Shown piece after piece: positions 39,216-46,647 of a stretch of DNA of 64,000 bases. The stretch is from Saccharopolyspora sp. NFXS83 (GTDB taxonomy: Bacteria > Actinomycetota > Actinomycetes > Mycobacteriales > Pseudonocardiaceae): NCBI RefSeq assembly GCF_026241095.1, contig NZ_JAPFGB010000013.1, forward strand, positions 66,556-130,555, read 5' to 3'. Position numbers and translations under genes: made by a program. The notes below the pieces were generated by a model. It was given only the letters and a program-made list of their open reading frames with translations, searched no databases and was not told the DNA's origin. Position 1 is the first letter of the stretch; each line of letters starts with the position of its first letter.

Positions 39216-40271
39216 TCACTTCGTCGGGCGTGTCCGGGTGGGCGGTGCCATCGCCGGGATCTCCGGCGGTGGCGGGGAATCCCGGCCTAGCGGTGTTCGT
39301 CCGCGGCGTTCTCCGCGACCGGGTGCCCGCGTTGAACGTGCTCGTACCGGCAGTGTCCTCGCCGGTGGCGTTCTCGGTGATGATCCCGGCGCATCGGTGC
39401 CCGGGTCGGCCTCCGCGGACGCCGCTTCCGCGACGACCGCACCGGCGGCGCTGCCGTCCGCGCGCGTCGGCGTCCACTCGCCGGTGAGGCTGCACAGGGT
39501 TCGGGCGATGTGGTGGGCGGCCGGGTTCTCCGGTTCGATCAGCGCGTAGTTGGCCGGTTCCGGGCAGCACCACGGTCTCCAGGTCGTCCTGGACGGCCGC
39601 GTAGTCCGCGAACTGCTCCAGCGGCACCTCCTCGTCGGCGGCGCCGTGCAGCAGCACGGTGCGCACCCGGTCGAACCGGCGCCGTCGAGCGGGGTGACCG
39701 GATCGACCAGCGGTAGCCGCCGCTCGAACTCCTCCTCGCCGCCCAGGAGTTGCCGCGCCGCCCCGTCGCTGAGGTCGTCGCGCCGGGTGGCGTCGAGATC
39801 GGTGATCGGGGCGAGCGCCAGCACCGCGTTCGGCAGCCGCGTCGTGCGCCGCGGCGAGTCGGCGGGCAGCAGTCCGCGCGCGGCGCACCACAGCGCGAGG
39901 TGACCGCCCGAGCAGTGCCCGGCCAGCACGTACGGCCGGTCCGCGGGCAGGGTGTCCACGATCCGCGCGACGTCGTCGAAGGTCTCCGGGTAGCCGCCCG
40001 CGCCTCCGGAGCGGCGGAACCCGGGCAGCAGCGCGGAAAAGCCCTGCCGGGCGAGGAAGTCGGCGAACGGCGTCAGGTGCATCCGGTCGTAGCGCCAGTA
40101 CCCGCCGTGCAGCAGGACCACCAGCGGTGCGTCCGGATCCTCGGCGGGCCACGCGTCGTAGGAGTGGTGCGGGTGGTCGCCGTACCTGCCGTGGCCCGGC
40201 GCGAGGACGGGCTTCAGGCCCAGGACTCGCGCCTCCTCCTCAACGTGCGCGGAAACGGTCCTAGACGGCAC
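39216..40271 (-). CDS. Kynurenine formamidase-like alpha/beta hydrolase with two compensating frameshifts
   Basis: The open frame gives 351 residues from GTG 40271, six bases after GGAGG. The first 200 are normal: LLHGGYWRYDR (HGGxW oxyanion motif) and GHCSGGHLALW (nucleophile Ser). From about 39675 to 39550 the family-like sequence (RVRTVLLHGAADEEVP and ETVVLPGTG) sits in another frame, and the original frame resumes at ANYALIEPENP. This implies a lost base near 39675 and an extra base near 39550. Removing one T at 39550-39551 restores GHYALIEP with the expected catalytic His. The last 80 residues are low-complexity and unlike the family. It is either a decayed gene or a gene with two sequencing errors. 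Confidence 0.65.
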   Translation of the reverse strand: MPSRTVSAHVEEEARVLGLKPVLAPGHGRYGDHPHHSYDAWPAEDPDAPLVVLLHGGYWRYDRMHLTPFADFLARQGFSALLPGFRRSGGAGGYPETFDDVARIVDTLPADRPYVLAGHCSGGHLALWCAARGLLPADSPRRTTRLPNAVLALAPITDLDATRRDDLSDGAARQLLGGEEEFERRLPLVDPVTPLDGAGSTGCAPCCCTAPPTRRCRWSSSRTTRPSRTTWRPWCCPEPANYALIEPENPAAHHIARTLCSLTGEWTPTRADGSAAGAVVAEAASAEADPGTDAPGSSPRTPPARTLPVRARSTRAPGRGERRGRTPLGRDSPPPPEIPAMAPPTRTRPTK

Positions 40272-40464
40272 CGCGGGCCTCCCAGATCTCGGGGAACACG
40301 ACGAGGCGGACGCGCTTCTCCAAGTAGGCCAGCCCGGAGGAACCGGCGCTGCCGGGCTTGGCGCCCATGGCGCGGCGCACCACCATCACGTGGTCGAACC
40401 GCCACCGGTTGACCTGCTCGGCGATGTCGGTCGACCCGGCGCGACGGCCTAGCGAGCCGGTGAG
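40261..40464 (-). pseudogene. kynA: C-terminal remnant of tryptophan 2,3-dioxygenase
   Basis: The minus-strand frame ending at TAG 40261-40263 encodes AEQVNRWRFDHVMVVRRAMG, then AKPGSAGSSGLAYL, then VVFPEIWEAR. This is the typical end of tryptophan 2,3-dioxygenase (KPGTGGSSG..YL and FPELW..R). Only about 56-68 codons of an expected 270 or more are present; upstream the DNA is the 3' end of an XRE regulator. The frame precedes the formamidase GTG, as in a normal kynA-formamidase-kynU operon, so the body of kynA appears to have been deleted. There is no start codon in a sensible place. Confidence 0.8.
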
Positions 40465-41036
40465 CTGCTCTCCGGACTCGGACCGGAGCCGTGGGGATGC
40501 CGGTCGACGGTCGTGGTCACCAGGGCGACCGCCCGCTCCGGGCCGGAGACCGAACGCAGGCGGTGCGGCCGGGTCGCCGCGAAGTAGGCGGTGTCCCCTG
40601 CCGCCATCCGGTGGACCTCGTCGTCGACGGTGAGCTCGACCGAACCTGAGACGACGTAGACGAATTCGTCGCCACCGTGCTCGACGAGGGGGCCGTCGCC
40701 GGAGTCGCCGGGGTGCACCCAGAACGGGTGCATGTGCTTGCCCGGCGTGGTCGCGGCGATCGGCACGTAGCTCGGCGTTCCGGCGCGGGCGGGCGCGGCG
40801 GGGCGCGCCTCGGCGGTCTCGACCAGCGCCGAGCCGGAATTCCCCGGCGTCGGGCCGAAGATCTCCGCCGCGTCCACCTGGAGCTCCTGGGCGATGCGCA
40901 TCGCGATCGCGATCGACGGGGAGCTCTTGCCCCGTTCGACCTTGGACAGGTAGCTCTTCGTGAGCCCCGCCGCCGTCGCGAGCTCTTCCAGCGTCAGGCC
41001 TTTGCCCAGGCGGTACATCCGGATCTTGGCGGACAC
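40449..41036 (-). CDS. XRE-family regulator with cupin domain
   Basis: The protein has 195 residues from GTG 41036, after a GAGGAGGAGAG Shine-Dalgarno. The N-terminal HTH is at residues 5-60 (LTLEELATAAGLTKSYLSKVERGKSSPSI), and the C-terminal cupin is at about 110-175 (HMHPFWVHP, HGGDEFVYVVSGSVEL, GDTAYFAATRPHRL). Such regulators sense small ligands in the cupin. It is divergent from a class II aldolase operon and probably controls the promoter between them. Its last codons run into the kynA remnant, so its C-terminus may be a novel joint. Confidence 0.9.
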   Translation of the reverse strand: MSAKIRMYRLGKGLTLEELATAAGLTKSYLSKVERGKSSPSIAIAMRIAQELQVDAAEIFGPTPGNSGSALVETAEARPAAPARAGTPSYVPIAATTPGKHMHPFWVHPGDSGDGPLVEHGGDEFVYVVSGSVELTVDDEVHRMAAGDTAYFAATRPHRLRSVSGPERAVALVTTTVDRHPHGSGPSPESSSPAR

Positions 41037-41101
41037 CCTCTCTCCTCCTCGGTCGTGAGCGGCCTCGGAACTGTACCCATCGCCCCGTGAAAAGACACGA
41101 G

Positions 41102-41130
41102 TTGCCGACAAGACACTTGTGTCATATCGT
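41102..41130 (+). promoter_or_regulatory. Aldolase operon promoter with spacer palindrome
   Basis: The -35-like TTGCCG (41102-41107) and -10-like TATCGT (41125-41130) are 17 bp apart. The spacer contains overlapping dyads ACAAG-aca-CTTGT (41108-41120) and GACAC-tt-GTGTC (41112-41123). AAGACAC also occurs directly upstream at 41092-41098, 18 bp from the copy at 41110-41116. It is a likely operator for the divergent XRE-cupin protein. Confidence 0.6.
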
Positions 41131-41201
41131 CGCCGTGCCCCGCCCGGAAGTCGAGCGGGGCCGGACGAGGGAAGGCCGGACGCGGGAAGGGCAGTGCCGC
41201 C

Positions 41202-41975
41202 ATGACCATGCACCTGGGAAAGCAGGACCTGATGGACTCGGCCGAGGCCTCGATGGAGGCCGAGCTCGCGGCGACGGAGCGCACCGACCGGGAGAAGCTG
41301 GCGCTGACCTGCCGGGCGCTGTTCGACGCCGGCCACGACGCGGGACTCGCCGGGCAGATCTCGTCCCGCGCGGACGCGCCCGGCACGTTCCTGACCCAAC
41401 GCCTCGGACTCGGCTTCGACGAGATCACCGCGCAGAACCTGCTGCTGGTGGACGAGGACCTCACCGTCCTCGAAGGATCCGGCATGGCCAACCCCGCCAA
41501 CAGGTTCCACAGCTGGATCTACCGGGCGCGCCCGGACGTGCAGTGCATCGTGCACACCCACCCGCTGCACGCGGCGGCGCTGGCGATGCTGGAGATCCCG
41601 CTCGAGGTGTCGCAGATGGACATCGCGCCCCTCTACGACGATTGCGCGTTCCTGCCGGACTGGCCGGGTGTCCCGGTGGGCAACGAAGAAGGCGAGATCA
41701 TCTCCGCCGCGCTCGGCGACAAGCGGGCCATCCTGCTCGCCCACCACGGGCAGCTCGTGGTGGGCGCGAGCATCGAGGAGGCGTGCTCCCTGGCGCACCT
41801 GATCGAACGCGGCGCCCAGCTGCAACTGCTCGCGATGAGCGCGGGCGAGATCAAGCCGCTCCCGCCGCGCCTCGCCCAGGAGGCCCACGACTGGACGCTG
41901 AGCCCCCGCCGCAGCGTCGCGAACTTCCAGTACTACGCCCGGCGCGCGCTGCGCAGGCACCCCGACGCGATCTGA
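41202..41975 (+). CDS. Class II aldolase/adducin-family protein
   Basis: The protein has 257 residues from ATG 41202, with GGGAAGGG upstream. The zinc-binding His pair is in VHTHPLHAAALAM, a further His in LLAHHGQLVVGAS, and Asp/Glu residues lie in GLAGQISSRAD. The family includes fuculose-phosphate aldolase and ketoacid-cleaving or decarboxylating enzymes; the substrate is unknown. It is followed after 34 bp by a DapA-like aldolase, suggesting a two-enzyme catabolic operon under XRE-cupin control. Confidence 0.85.
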   Translation: MTMHLGKQDLMDSAEASMEAELAATERTDREKLALTCRALFDAGHDAGLAGQISSRADAPGTFLTQRLGLGFDEITAQNLLLVDEDLTVLEGSGMANPANRFHSWIYRARPDVQCIVHTHPLHAAALAMLEIPLEVSQMDIAPLYDDCAFLPDWPGVPVGNEEGEIISAALGDKRAILLAHHGQLVVGASIEEACSLAHLIERGAQLQLLAMSAGEIKPLPPRLAQEAHDWTLSPRRSVANFQYYARRALRRHPDAI

Positions 41976-42009
41976 CCCCCCGACACCCCTCGCGAGGAGC
42001 TGACCACTG

Positions 42010-42900
42010 ATGACCATTTCCGGGATCGTCGCCTACCCGGTGACTCCGTTCACCGCCACCGGGTCGATCGACCACCCCGCGCTGCGCCGGGTGCTGGACC
42101 GCCTCGTCGACAGCGGCGCGGACGCCATCGCCCCGCTGGGCAGCACCGGGGAATCCGCCTACCTCGACTTCGACGAATGGGTCGAGGTCGCCGCCGCCAT
42201 GATCGGGCACGTCCGGGGCGCGCTGCCCACCGTGGTGGGCGTGTCCGACGTGACCACTCGCGGGACCGTGCGGCGGGCGCGGGCGGCCGAAGCGCTCGGC
42301 GCCACCGCGATCATGGTGCTGCCGGTCTCCTACTGGAAGCTCACCCCGCTGGAGATCCAGCGGCACTTCGAGAGCACCGCGAACGCCGTGAGCATTCCGG
42401 TCATGCTGTACAACAACCCCGCGACCGCGGGCGTCGACGTCGCTCCGGAGTCGTTGTGGGAGCTGGTCCGCGACGTCCCGAACATCACGATGGTCAAGGA
42501 ATCGACCGGCGACATCGCGCGCATGCACCGGCTGCGCGAACTCAGCGACGCCACCTTGCCGTACTTCAACGGGAGCAACCCGCTCGCGTTGGAGGCGTTC
42601 CAGGCCGGGGCCAGCGGATGGTGCACGGCCGCCCCGTGCCTGATCCCGCGGCAGATCAGCGCCTTCCACCGCGCCGTCGTGGACGGCGAGACCGAGACGG
42701 CTCGGGACCTGTTCGGACGGATCCGGCCGCTGCTGGACCTGATCGTCGCGCGCGGGCTGCCCACGGCGGTGAAGGGCGGACTGTCCTTGACCGGCATCGA
42801 CGCCGGGATCCCGCGGCTCCCGCTGCAACCGCTCACCGAGGAGGAGACCCGCGCGCTGTCCGGACTCATCGAACGCATCGAGGCCCCGGCCGACTCCTGA
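42010..42900 (+). CDS. DapA/NAL-family aldolase
   Basis: The protein has 296 residues from ATG 42010, with GAGGAG upstream. It has the TIM-barrel signature GSTGESAYL (residues 44-52), the Tyr in MLYNNPATAG and the Schiff-base Lys in ITMVKESTGD. The family forms or cleaves pyruvate adducts (dihydrodipicolinate, N-acetylneuraminate, keto-deoxy sugar acids). The context with a class II aldolase and no lysine genes favours a catabolic aldolase or dehydratase over DapA itself. Confidence 0.88.
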   Translation: MTISGIVAYPVTPFTATGSIDHPALRRVLDRLVDSGADAIAPLGSTGESAYLDFDEWVEVAAAMIGHVRGALPTVVGVSDVTTRGTVRRARAAEALGATAIMVLPVSYWKLTPLEIQRHFESTANAVSIPVMLYNNPATAGVDVAPESLWELVRDVPNITMVKESTGDIARMHRLRELSDATLPYFNGSNPLALEAFQAGASGWCTAAPCLIPRQISAFHRAVVDGETETARDLFGRIRPLLDLIVARGLPTAVKGGLSLTGIDAGIPRLPLQPLTEEETRALSGLIERIEAPADS

Positions 42901-42920
42901 CCCGGCACGCCCCCCGTCGG

Positions 42921-43688
42921 CTAGGGCGCGGCGTCGGTTCCCACGCCCGCGCGGTACGCGCCGGGAGTGGTGCCCGTGGACCGCGCGAAGGTGTGGACGA
43001 AGGCGCTGGTGGTCGCCCACCCGCACGCGTGCGCGGTGTCGGTGACGGAGGAGCCTTCGGCCAACATGATCATCGCGGTGAGGGTGCGGGCGCGGGTGCG
43101 CCATTGCGGGAAGCTCATGCCGAACTCGTCGCGGTAGAGCCGCGAGAGGGTGCGCTCGCTGGTGTGCACCTGGCCCGCGAGCTGGGCGAGGGTGCGTGGC
43201 CTGCGGAGATCGTCCTCGACCAGGCGACAGGCGTCGGCCAGGCGCCGATCGCGGGCGGTGGGCAGGACGACGGGCTGAGCCGTCACCCGGCGCAGGCGGT
43301 CGCGCAGCACCGCTTCGACGTGCCGGGTCTCCACCCGCGTGAGGGTGGTGCCGGTGAGCGCGATGAGGAGTTCGCGCACCAAGGCGTCGACCGCGATGAC
43401 CGTCGGTCGTTCCGCGTCGAGCAGCGGTGCCCCGCCGCCGACGGGAAAACCGGCCGTGTGGAACCGGCTCCGGCCGTAGAAGCGGTGCTCGTGCCAGGTG
43501 TTCGCCGGCACCCACAGCGCCCGGTCGCGGGAGGCGATCCAGCAGCCGTGCTCGGTGGTGATCGCGAGCACTCCGGAGCTGACGTAGATGAGCTGGTGGT
43601 CGTCGTGGCGGTGCCGGTCGATGGTGTCGCCGCCGTCGCGGAACTGGGTGCTGGTCGGCGCGACGGGCGCGTGGCGGATCTGCGACAT
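42921..43688 (-). CDS. AraC-family regulator
   Basis: The protein has 255 residues from ATG 43688; the frame extends further but that part overlaps the divergent gene. The N-terminal cupin-like ligand domain (DRHRHDDHQLIYVSSGVL, WVPANTWHEHRF) is followed by two HTHs (TLAQLAGQVHTSERTLSRLYRDEFGMSF and SVTDTAHACGWATTSAFVHTFARSTGTTP). It is divergent from an Fsr-like MFS pump with only 54 bp between, and so probably controls it. Confidence 0.9.
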   Translation of the reverse strand: MSQIRHAPVAPTSTQFRDGGDTIDRHRHDDHQLIYVSSGVLAITTEHGCWIASRDRALWVPANTWHEHRFYGRSRFHTAGFPVGGGAPLLDAERPTVIAVDALVRELLIALTGTTLTRVETRHVEAVLRDRLRRVTAQPVVLPTARDRRLADACRLVEDDLRRPRTLAQLAGQVHTSERTLSRLYRDEFGMSFPQWRTRARTLTAMIMLAEGSSVTDTAHACGWATTSAFVHTFARSTGTTPGAYRAGVGTDAAP

Positions 43689-43742
43689 CGGTGGGCAGAT
43701 TACGGGAAGCGCGCCCAGCGGTCCGTTGACCAGGGTGGACTC

Positions 43743-44954
43743 GTGACCTCGATCCAGGACGACAGCGTTTCCCACGACCTGCCGGGGCCTTGGCACCGGA
43801 TGCGGCTCTGGGCCGGAGCCCACGCCGTCGACGACTTCTACCAGGGCCTCGTGCCCGCCGCGGTCCCGTTCTTCGTGCTGCAGCGGGACTTCAGCTACGT
43901 GCAGGCGTCAGGGCTGGCGCTCGCCGCGACGTTGGGCAGCGCGTTGCCGCAGGTGCCGATCGGACTGCTCGCCGACCGGTACCGGCTCCGCTGGATGGCA
44001 CCGCTGGGAATCTGCCTGGCCGGGATCGGCGCGGGCCTGTCCGGACTCGCGCCGTCCTACCCGCTGGTGTTCGCGCTGCTGCTGACGGCGGGTGCGGGCA
44101 TCGCGATGTTCCACCCGCCCGCCGGGCGCGACGCCCGCTGCGCGGCCGGGGGCAGCGCCACCGCGATGAGCTACTTCGCCGCGGGCGGCAGCGTCGGCTT
44201 CTTCGTCGGGCCCGCGCTGGTGACACCGGCCCTGGACAACCTCGGGCTGGGTGCGACCGCGCTGTTCATCCCTCCTGCCGTGCTCATGGGTTTCGTCCTG
44301 CTGCGCCACCACGACCGCACGTCCGTCGCCGTCGCCGAGAAGGCCCGGCGCGAGGGCGCGGACCGGCCCGGCCTGTTCGCGACCCTGACCGCCGTCGAGG
44401 TCGTGCGGTCCACGATCTCGACCGGGCTGAACACCTTCATCGCGCTGTACTGGATCCGCCACCTGAGCGCGAGCAGCGGCCTCGGCGGTCTCGCGTTGAC
44501 GCTGCAGCTCGGCGGCGGTGTGCTCGGCACGCTGCTCGGCGGCAGGCTCGCCGACCGCATCGGCATGGTGCGCACGGTGCAGATCGGCAACGCCGCCATG
44601 CTGCCCGCGCTGTGGCTCATGCTGCTCTGCGACGACGAGCACTTCGCGCTGCCGCTGGCGTTGCTGGTCGGGCTGATCTCGAACATCCCGTTCGCCGTGC
44701 TGATCAAACTCGGCCAGGACTACCTGCCCAGCAGGCCGGGAACCGCGGCCGGGGTCACGCTCGGCCTCGCGGTCAGCGCCGGTGGTCTGTTCATGCCGCT
44801 GCTGGGCGTCGTCGCCGGTCACCACGGTCCTCGTGGCGCGCTCGCGGTCCTGGCCACCGTGCCGGTGCTCGCGATCCTGCTCTCCGCCTTCCTGCGCGAA
44901 CCGGCCCGGCGCGAACCGGCGCTTGCCGGGGGCGGCCCGGCCGGGACAGGCTGA
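43743..44954 (+). CDS. MFS transporter, fosmidomycin-resistance (Fsr)-like
   Basis: The protein has 403 residues from GTG 43743; the Shine-Dalgarno is weak (aggg). About 12 membrane segments are visible. GLLADRYRLRWMAPLG is the A-motif loop, and AMFHPPAGRDARCAAGG resembles the FHPEGAR motif of Fsr-type efflux pumps. GGRLADRIGMVRTVQIG is the second-half A-motif. It is probably a drug or metabolite exporter controlled by the divergent AraC regulator. Confidence 0.85.
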   Translation: MTSIQDDSVSHDLPGPWHRMRLWAGAHAVDDFYQGLVPAAVPFFVLQRDFSYVQASGLALAATLGSALPQVPIGLLADRYRLRWMAPLGICLAGIGAGLSGLAPSYPLVFALLLTAGAGIAMFHPPAGRDARCAAGGSATAMSYFAAGGSVGFFVGPALVTPALDNLGLGATALFIPPAVLMGFVLLRHHDRTSVAVAEKARREGADRPGLFATLTAVEVVRSTISTGLNTFIALYWIRHLSASSGLGGLALTLQLGGGVLGTLLGGRLADRIGMVRTVQIGNAAMLPALWLMLLCDDEHFALPLALLVGLISNIPFAVLIKLGQDYLPSRPGTAAGVTLGLAVSAGGLFMPLLGVVAGHHGPRGALAVLATVPVLAILLSAFLREPARREPALAGGGPAGTG

Positions 44955-45017
44955 GTTCCGCGCGGGAGCGCCTCATCGCGGGCGTTCGACGGCGGGAGCG
45001 GGCGAGGAGGAGCCGAG

Positions 45018-45521
45018 ATGCACGTGGTGTGGAAGTTCGGGCTGCTGGCGATCACGGCCGAGGAGGTCGACTTCCGGGACCCGGCCGGGACGGGGCCGGA
45101 CGTGCGGGAGCGAGGGCTGCGGATCGAGTTCCGCGTCGTGGACGACCACCACGAGGGAAGCATCTACGCATCCGACCGGTGGACGGTGCGACCGGCCTTC
45201 TGCCGCCTCGACCTGCTGGAATCCGGACCGGGGCGCGCCGACCGCATCCACTGGCACCCGGACGTCCGGGACGGCGAGCCCGGCGACCGCGTCTTCGACA
45301 CCGCTCTTACCGCCGACCCCGTCGCCTGGATCCGGGAGCGGCTCCAGGACCTCCCCGCGTTCCTGCGGCGCACCGGCGAGCCGGACCTCGAGGTCGAGCA
45401 GGAGGACTTGAACGCCGAACTGGAGGGCGTCCTGGCGTGGATCGAGCATGCGCTCGACCACTCGCGGCGGCCGTGGCCGGTCGCCACCCACGATGAGCGC
45501 GGACTCGCCGCGACGCGCTGA
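45018..45521 (+). CDS. Hypothetical protein
   Basis: The protein has 167 residues from ATG 45018, preceded by GAGGAGGAG. It is soluble and acidic, with no membrane segment or signal peptide. Blocks such as WKFGLLAITAEEVDF, VVDDHHEGSIYASDRW and an all-helical end (EDLNAELEGVLAWIEHALDH) look like genuine coding sequence, but I recognise no family. It lies 63 bp after the MFS gene on the same strand. Confidence 0.7.
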   Translation: MHVVWKFGLLAITAEEVDFRDPAGTGPDVRERGLRIEFRVVDDHHEGSIYASDRWTVRPAFCRLDLLESGPGRADRIHWHPDVRDGEPGDRVFDTALTADPVAWIRERLQDLPAFLRRTGEPDLEVEQEDLNAELEGVLAWIEHALDHSRRPWPVATHDERGLAATR

Positions 45522-46150
45522 GCCGCCTACCGCCACGAGCGACCGCCGGGGAACGAGCAGAGCGTTCAGGGCGAGATCAAGGCCGAGGTCCGCGAGGTGC
45601 CGGAGTTCGCCGGGTGGAAGTACCTGCTCTGGTTCGACGGCGTCGTCGGCTACCGCAGCACCTGCGCGCCGGACGGAACCGAACCGACCGGCCGGTGGTC
45701 GCCGGAGACGAGGAAGGCCGGTCCGGGCGGGAGGAGCCGACCCACGACGAGAAGCCGGTCGCCGCGGGGGACGGTCGAGCGCCTCGCCGAACGAGGCTCA
45801 CCGCCCAGGTGCCACCGCGGCTCGACGGCACCTGGGCGGGATCCGACACGGCCGAATGTGTGATTCAGGACACTTTTTTCGGGGTTGTGATCGGCAAAGT
45901 CCCAGCAAAGCCCACCGGCTGAGGCGTGTGGCGGCCTGCGTGGAGCCACCGGTGGGCCACCCGTGGCGCGGCGAGGTGTAGTGTTGCACCTGGTCGTTGT
46001 TTCTGGGTTCGTGTTTTCGCACGCTCGCAGGATTGCTGATGCGGGCGCGCTGCTGTCTTTGGAGTAGCTGGAGTAGTCGCCGTCTGAGATCCGCGACCCT
46101 GGTGTCGAAACCGGCACCGGAACCAACCAGCTACCAGGATGGAGAACAAC
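45522..46150. other. Interval with a possible coding remnant and the csp leader
   Basis: No complete gene is seen. A frame at about 45555-45720 reads EIKAEVREVPEFAGW then LLWFDGVVGYRST, which looks protein-like but has no start signal and loses sense after 45720, so it may be a gene remnant. A stem with one bulge (gagcgcctcg and cgaggctc, 45777-45799) follows. The last 170 bases should hold the cold-shock promoter (a -10-like TAGTGT at 45979-45984) and a long leader. Confidence 0.4.
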
Positions 46151-46354
46151 ATGGCACAGGGCACCGTGAAGTGGTTCAACTCGGAGAAGGGCTTCGGTTT
46201 CATCGAGCCGTCCGAGGGTGGACCCGACGTTTTCGTGCACTACTCGGCGATCGACGCCGCCGGTTTCCGCAGCCTGGAGGAGAACCAGACGGTCTCCTTC
46301 GAGGTCACCCAGGGACCGAAGGGCCCGCAGGCCGAGTCCGTGCGTGTGGTCTGA
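46151..46354 (+). CDS. cspA: Cold-shock protein (CspA family)
   Basis: The protein has 67 residues from ATG 46151, with GGAGA upstream. RNP1 is KGFGFIEP and RNP2 is VFVHYSAI; the N-terminus is GTVKWFN. It is an OB-fold RNA/DNA chaperone that melts mRNA structure. A long leader and a very strong terminator at 46421-46459 fit a highly expressed single-gene transcript. Confidence 0.97.
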   Translation: MAQGTVKWFNSEKGFGFIEPSEGGPDVFVHYSAIDAAGFRSLEENQTVSFEVTQGPKGPQAESVRVV

Positions 46355-46420
46355 TCGCCCTTCCGGCGAACTGAGCGCATGATCGCGGAGCCTCGCTCCT
46401 AGGTCATCGCAGCACAGATC

Positions 46421-46459
46421 AATGAGGCCGACCGTCCGATTCGGACGGTCGGCCTCATT
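46421..46459. terminator. Strong bidirectional terminator
   Basis: A perfect 18-bp stem has arms 46421-46438 (aatgaggccgaccgtccg) and 46442-46459 with a 3-nt loop, followed by tgcttt. It serves cspA on the plus strand and the MFS operon on the minus strand. Confidence 0.92.
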
Positions 46460-46494
46460 GTGCTTTCCCGCTGCTCGCAACGCGGCGCCGTTCA

Positions 46495-46632
46495 CTACAT
46501 GAACAGCTGCGACGCCTTGATCACGAGCTGGTAGACGCCGATGGCGAACGGGACGCCCACCCACAGCCAGGACACGGTGAGAAGGGCTCGGACTTTGACT
46601 CCGCCCTCGGGCGCGGTCTTCTGCTCGGTCAT
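46495..46632 (-). CDS. MFS transporter small subunit
   Basis: The protein has 45 residues, too short for standard ORF cut-offs, from ATG 46632 with AGGCGAGAC just before it. It has a charged N-terminus MTEQKTAPEGGVKVRA and one membrane helix (LTVSWLWVGVPFAIGVYQLV). Such one-helix proteins are known to accompany OFA-type MFS transporters and are annotated as MFS transporter small subunit. It starts 15 bp after the transporter stop codon, so they are co-transcribed. Confidence 0.8.
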   Translation of the reverse strand: MTEQKTAPEGGVKVRALLTVSWLWVGVPFAIGVYQLVIKASQLFM

Positions 46633-46647
46633 GTCTCGCCTGTCCCC

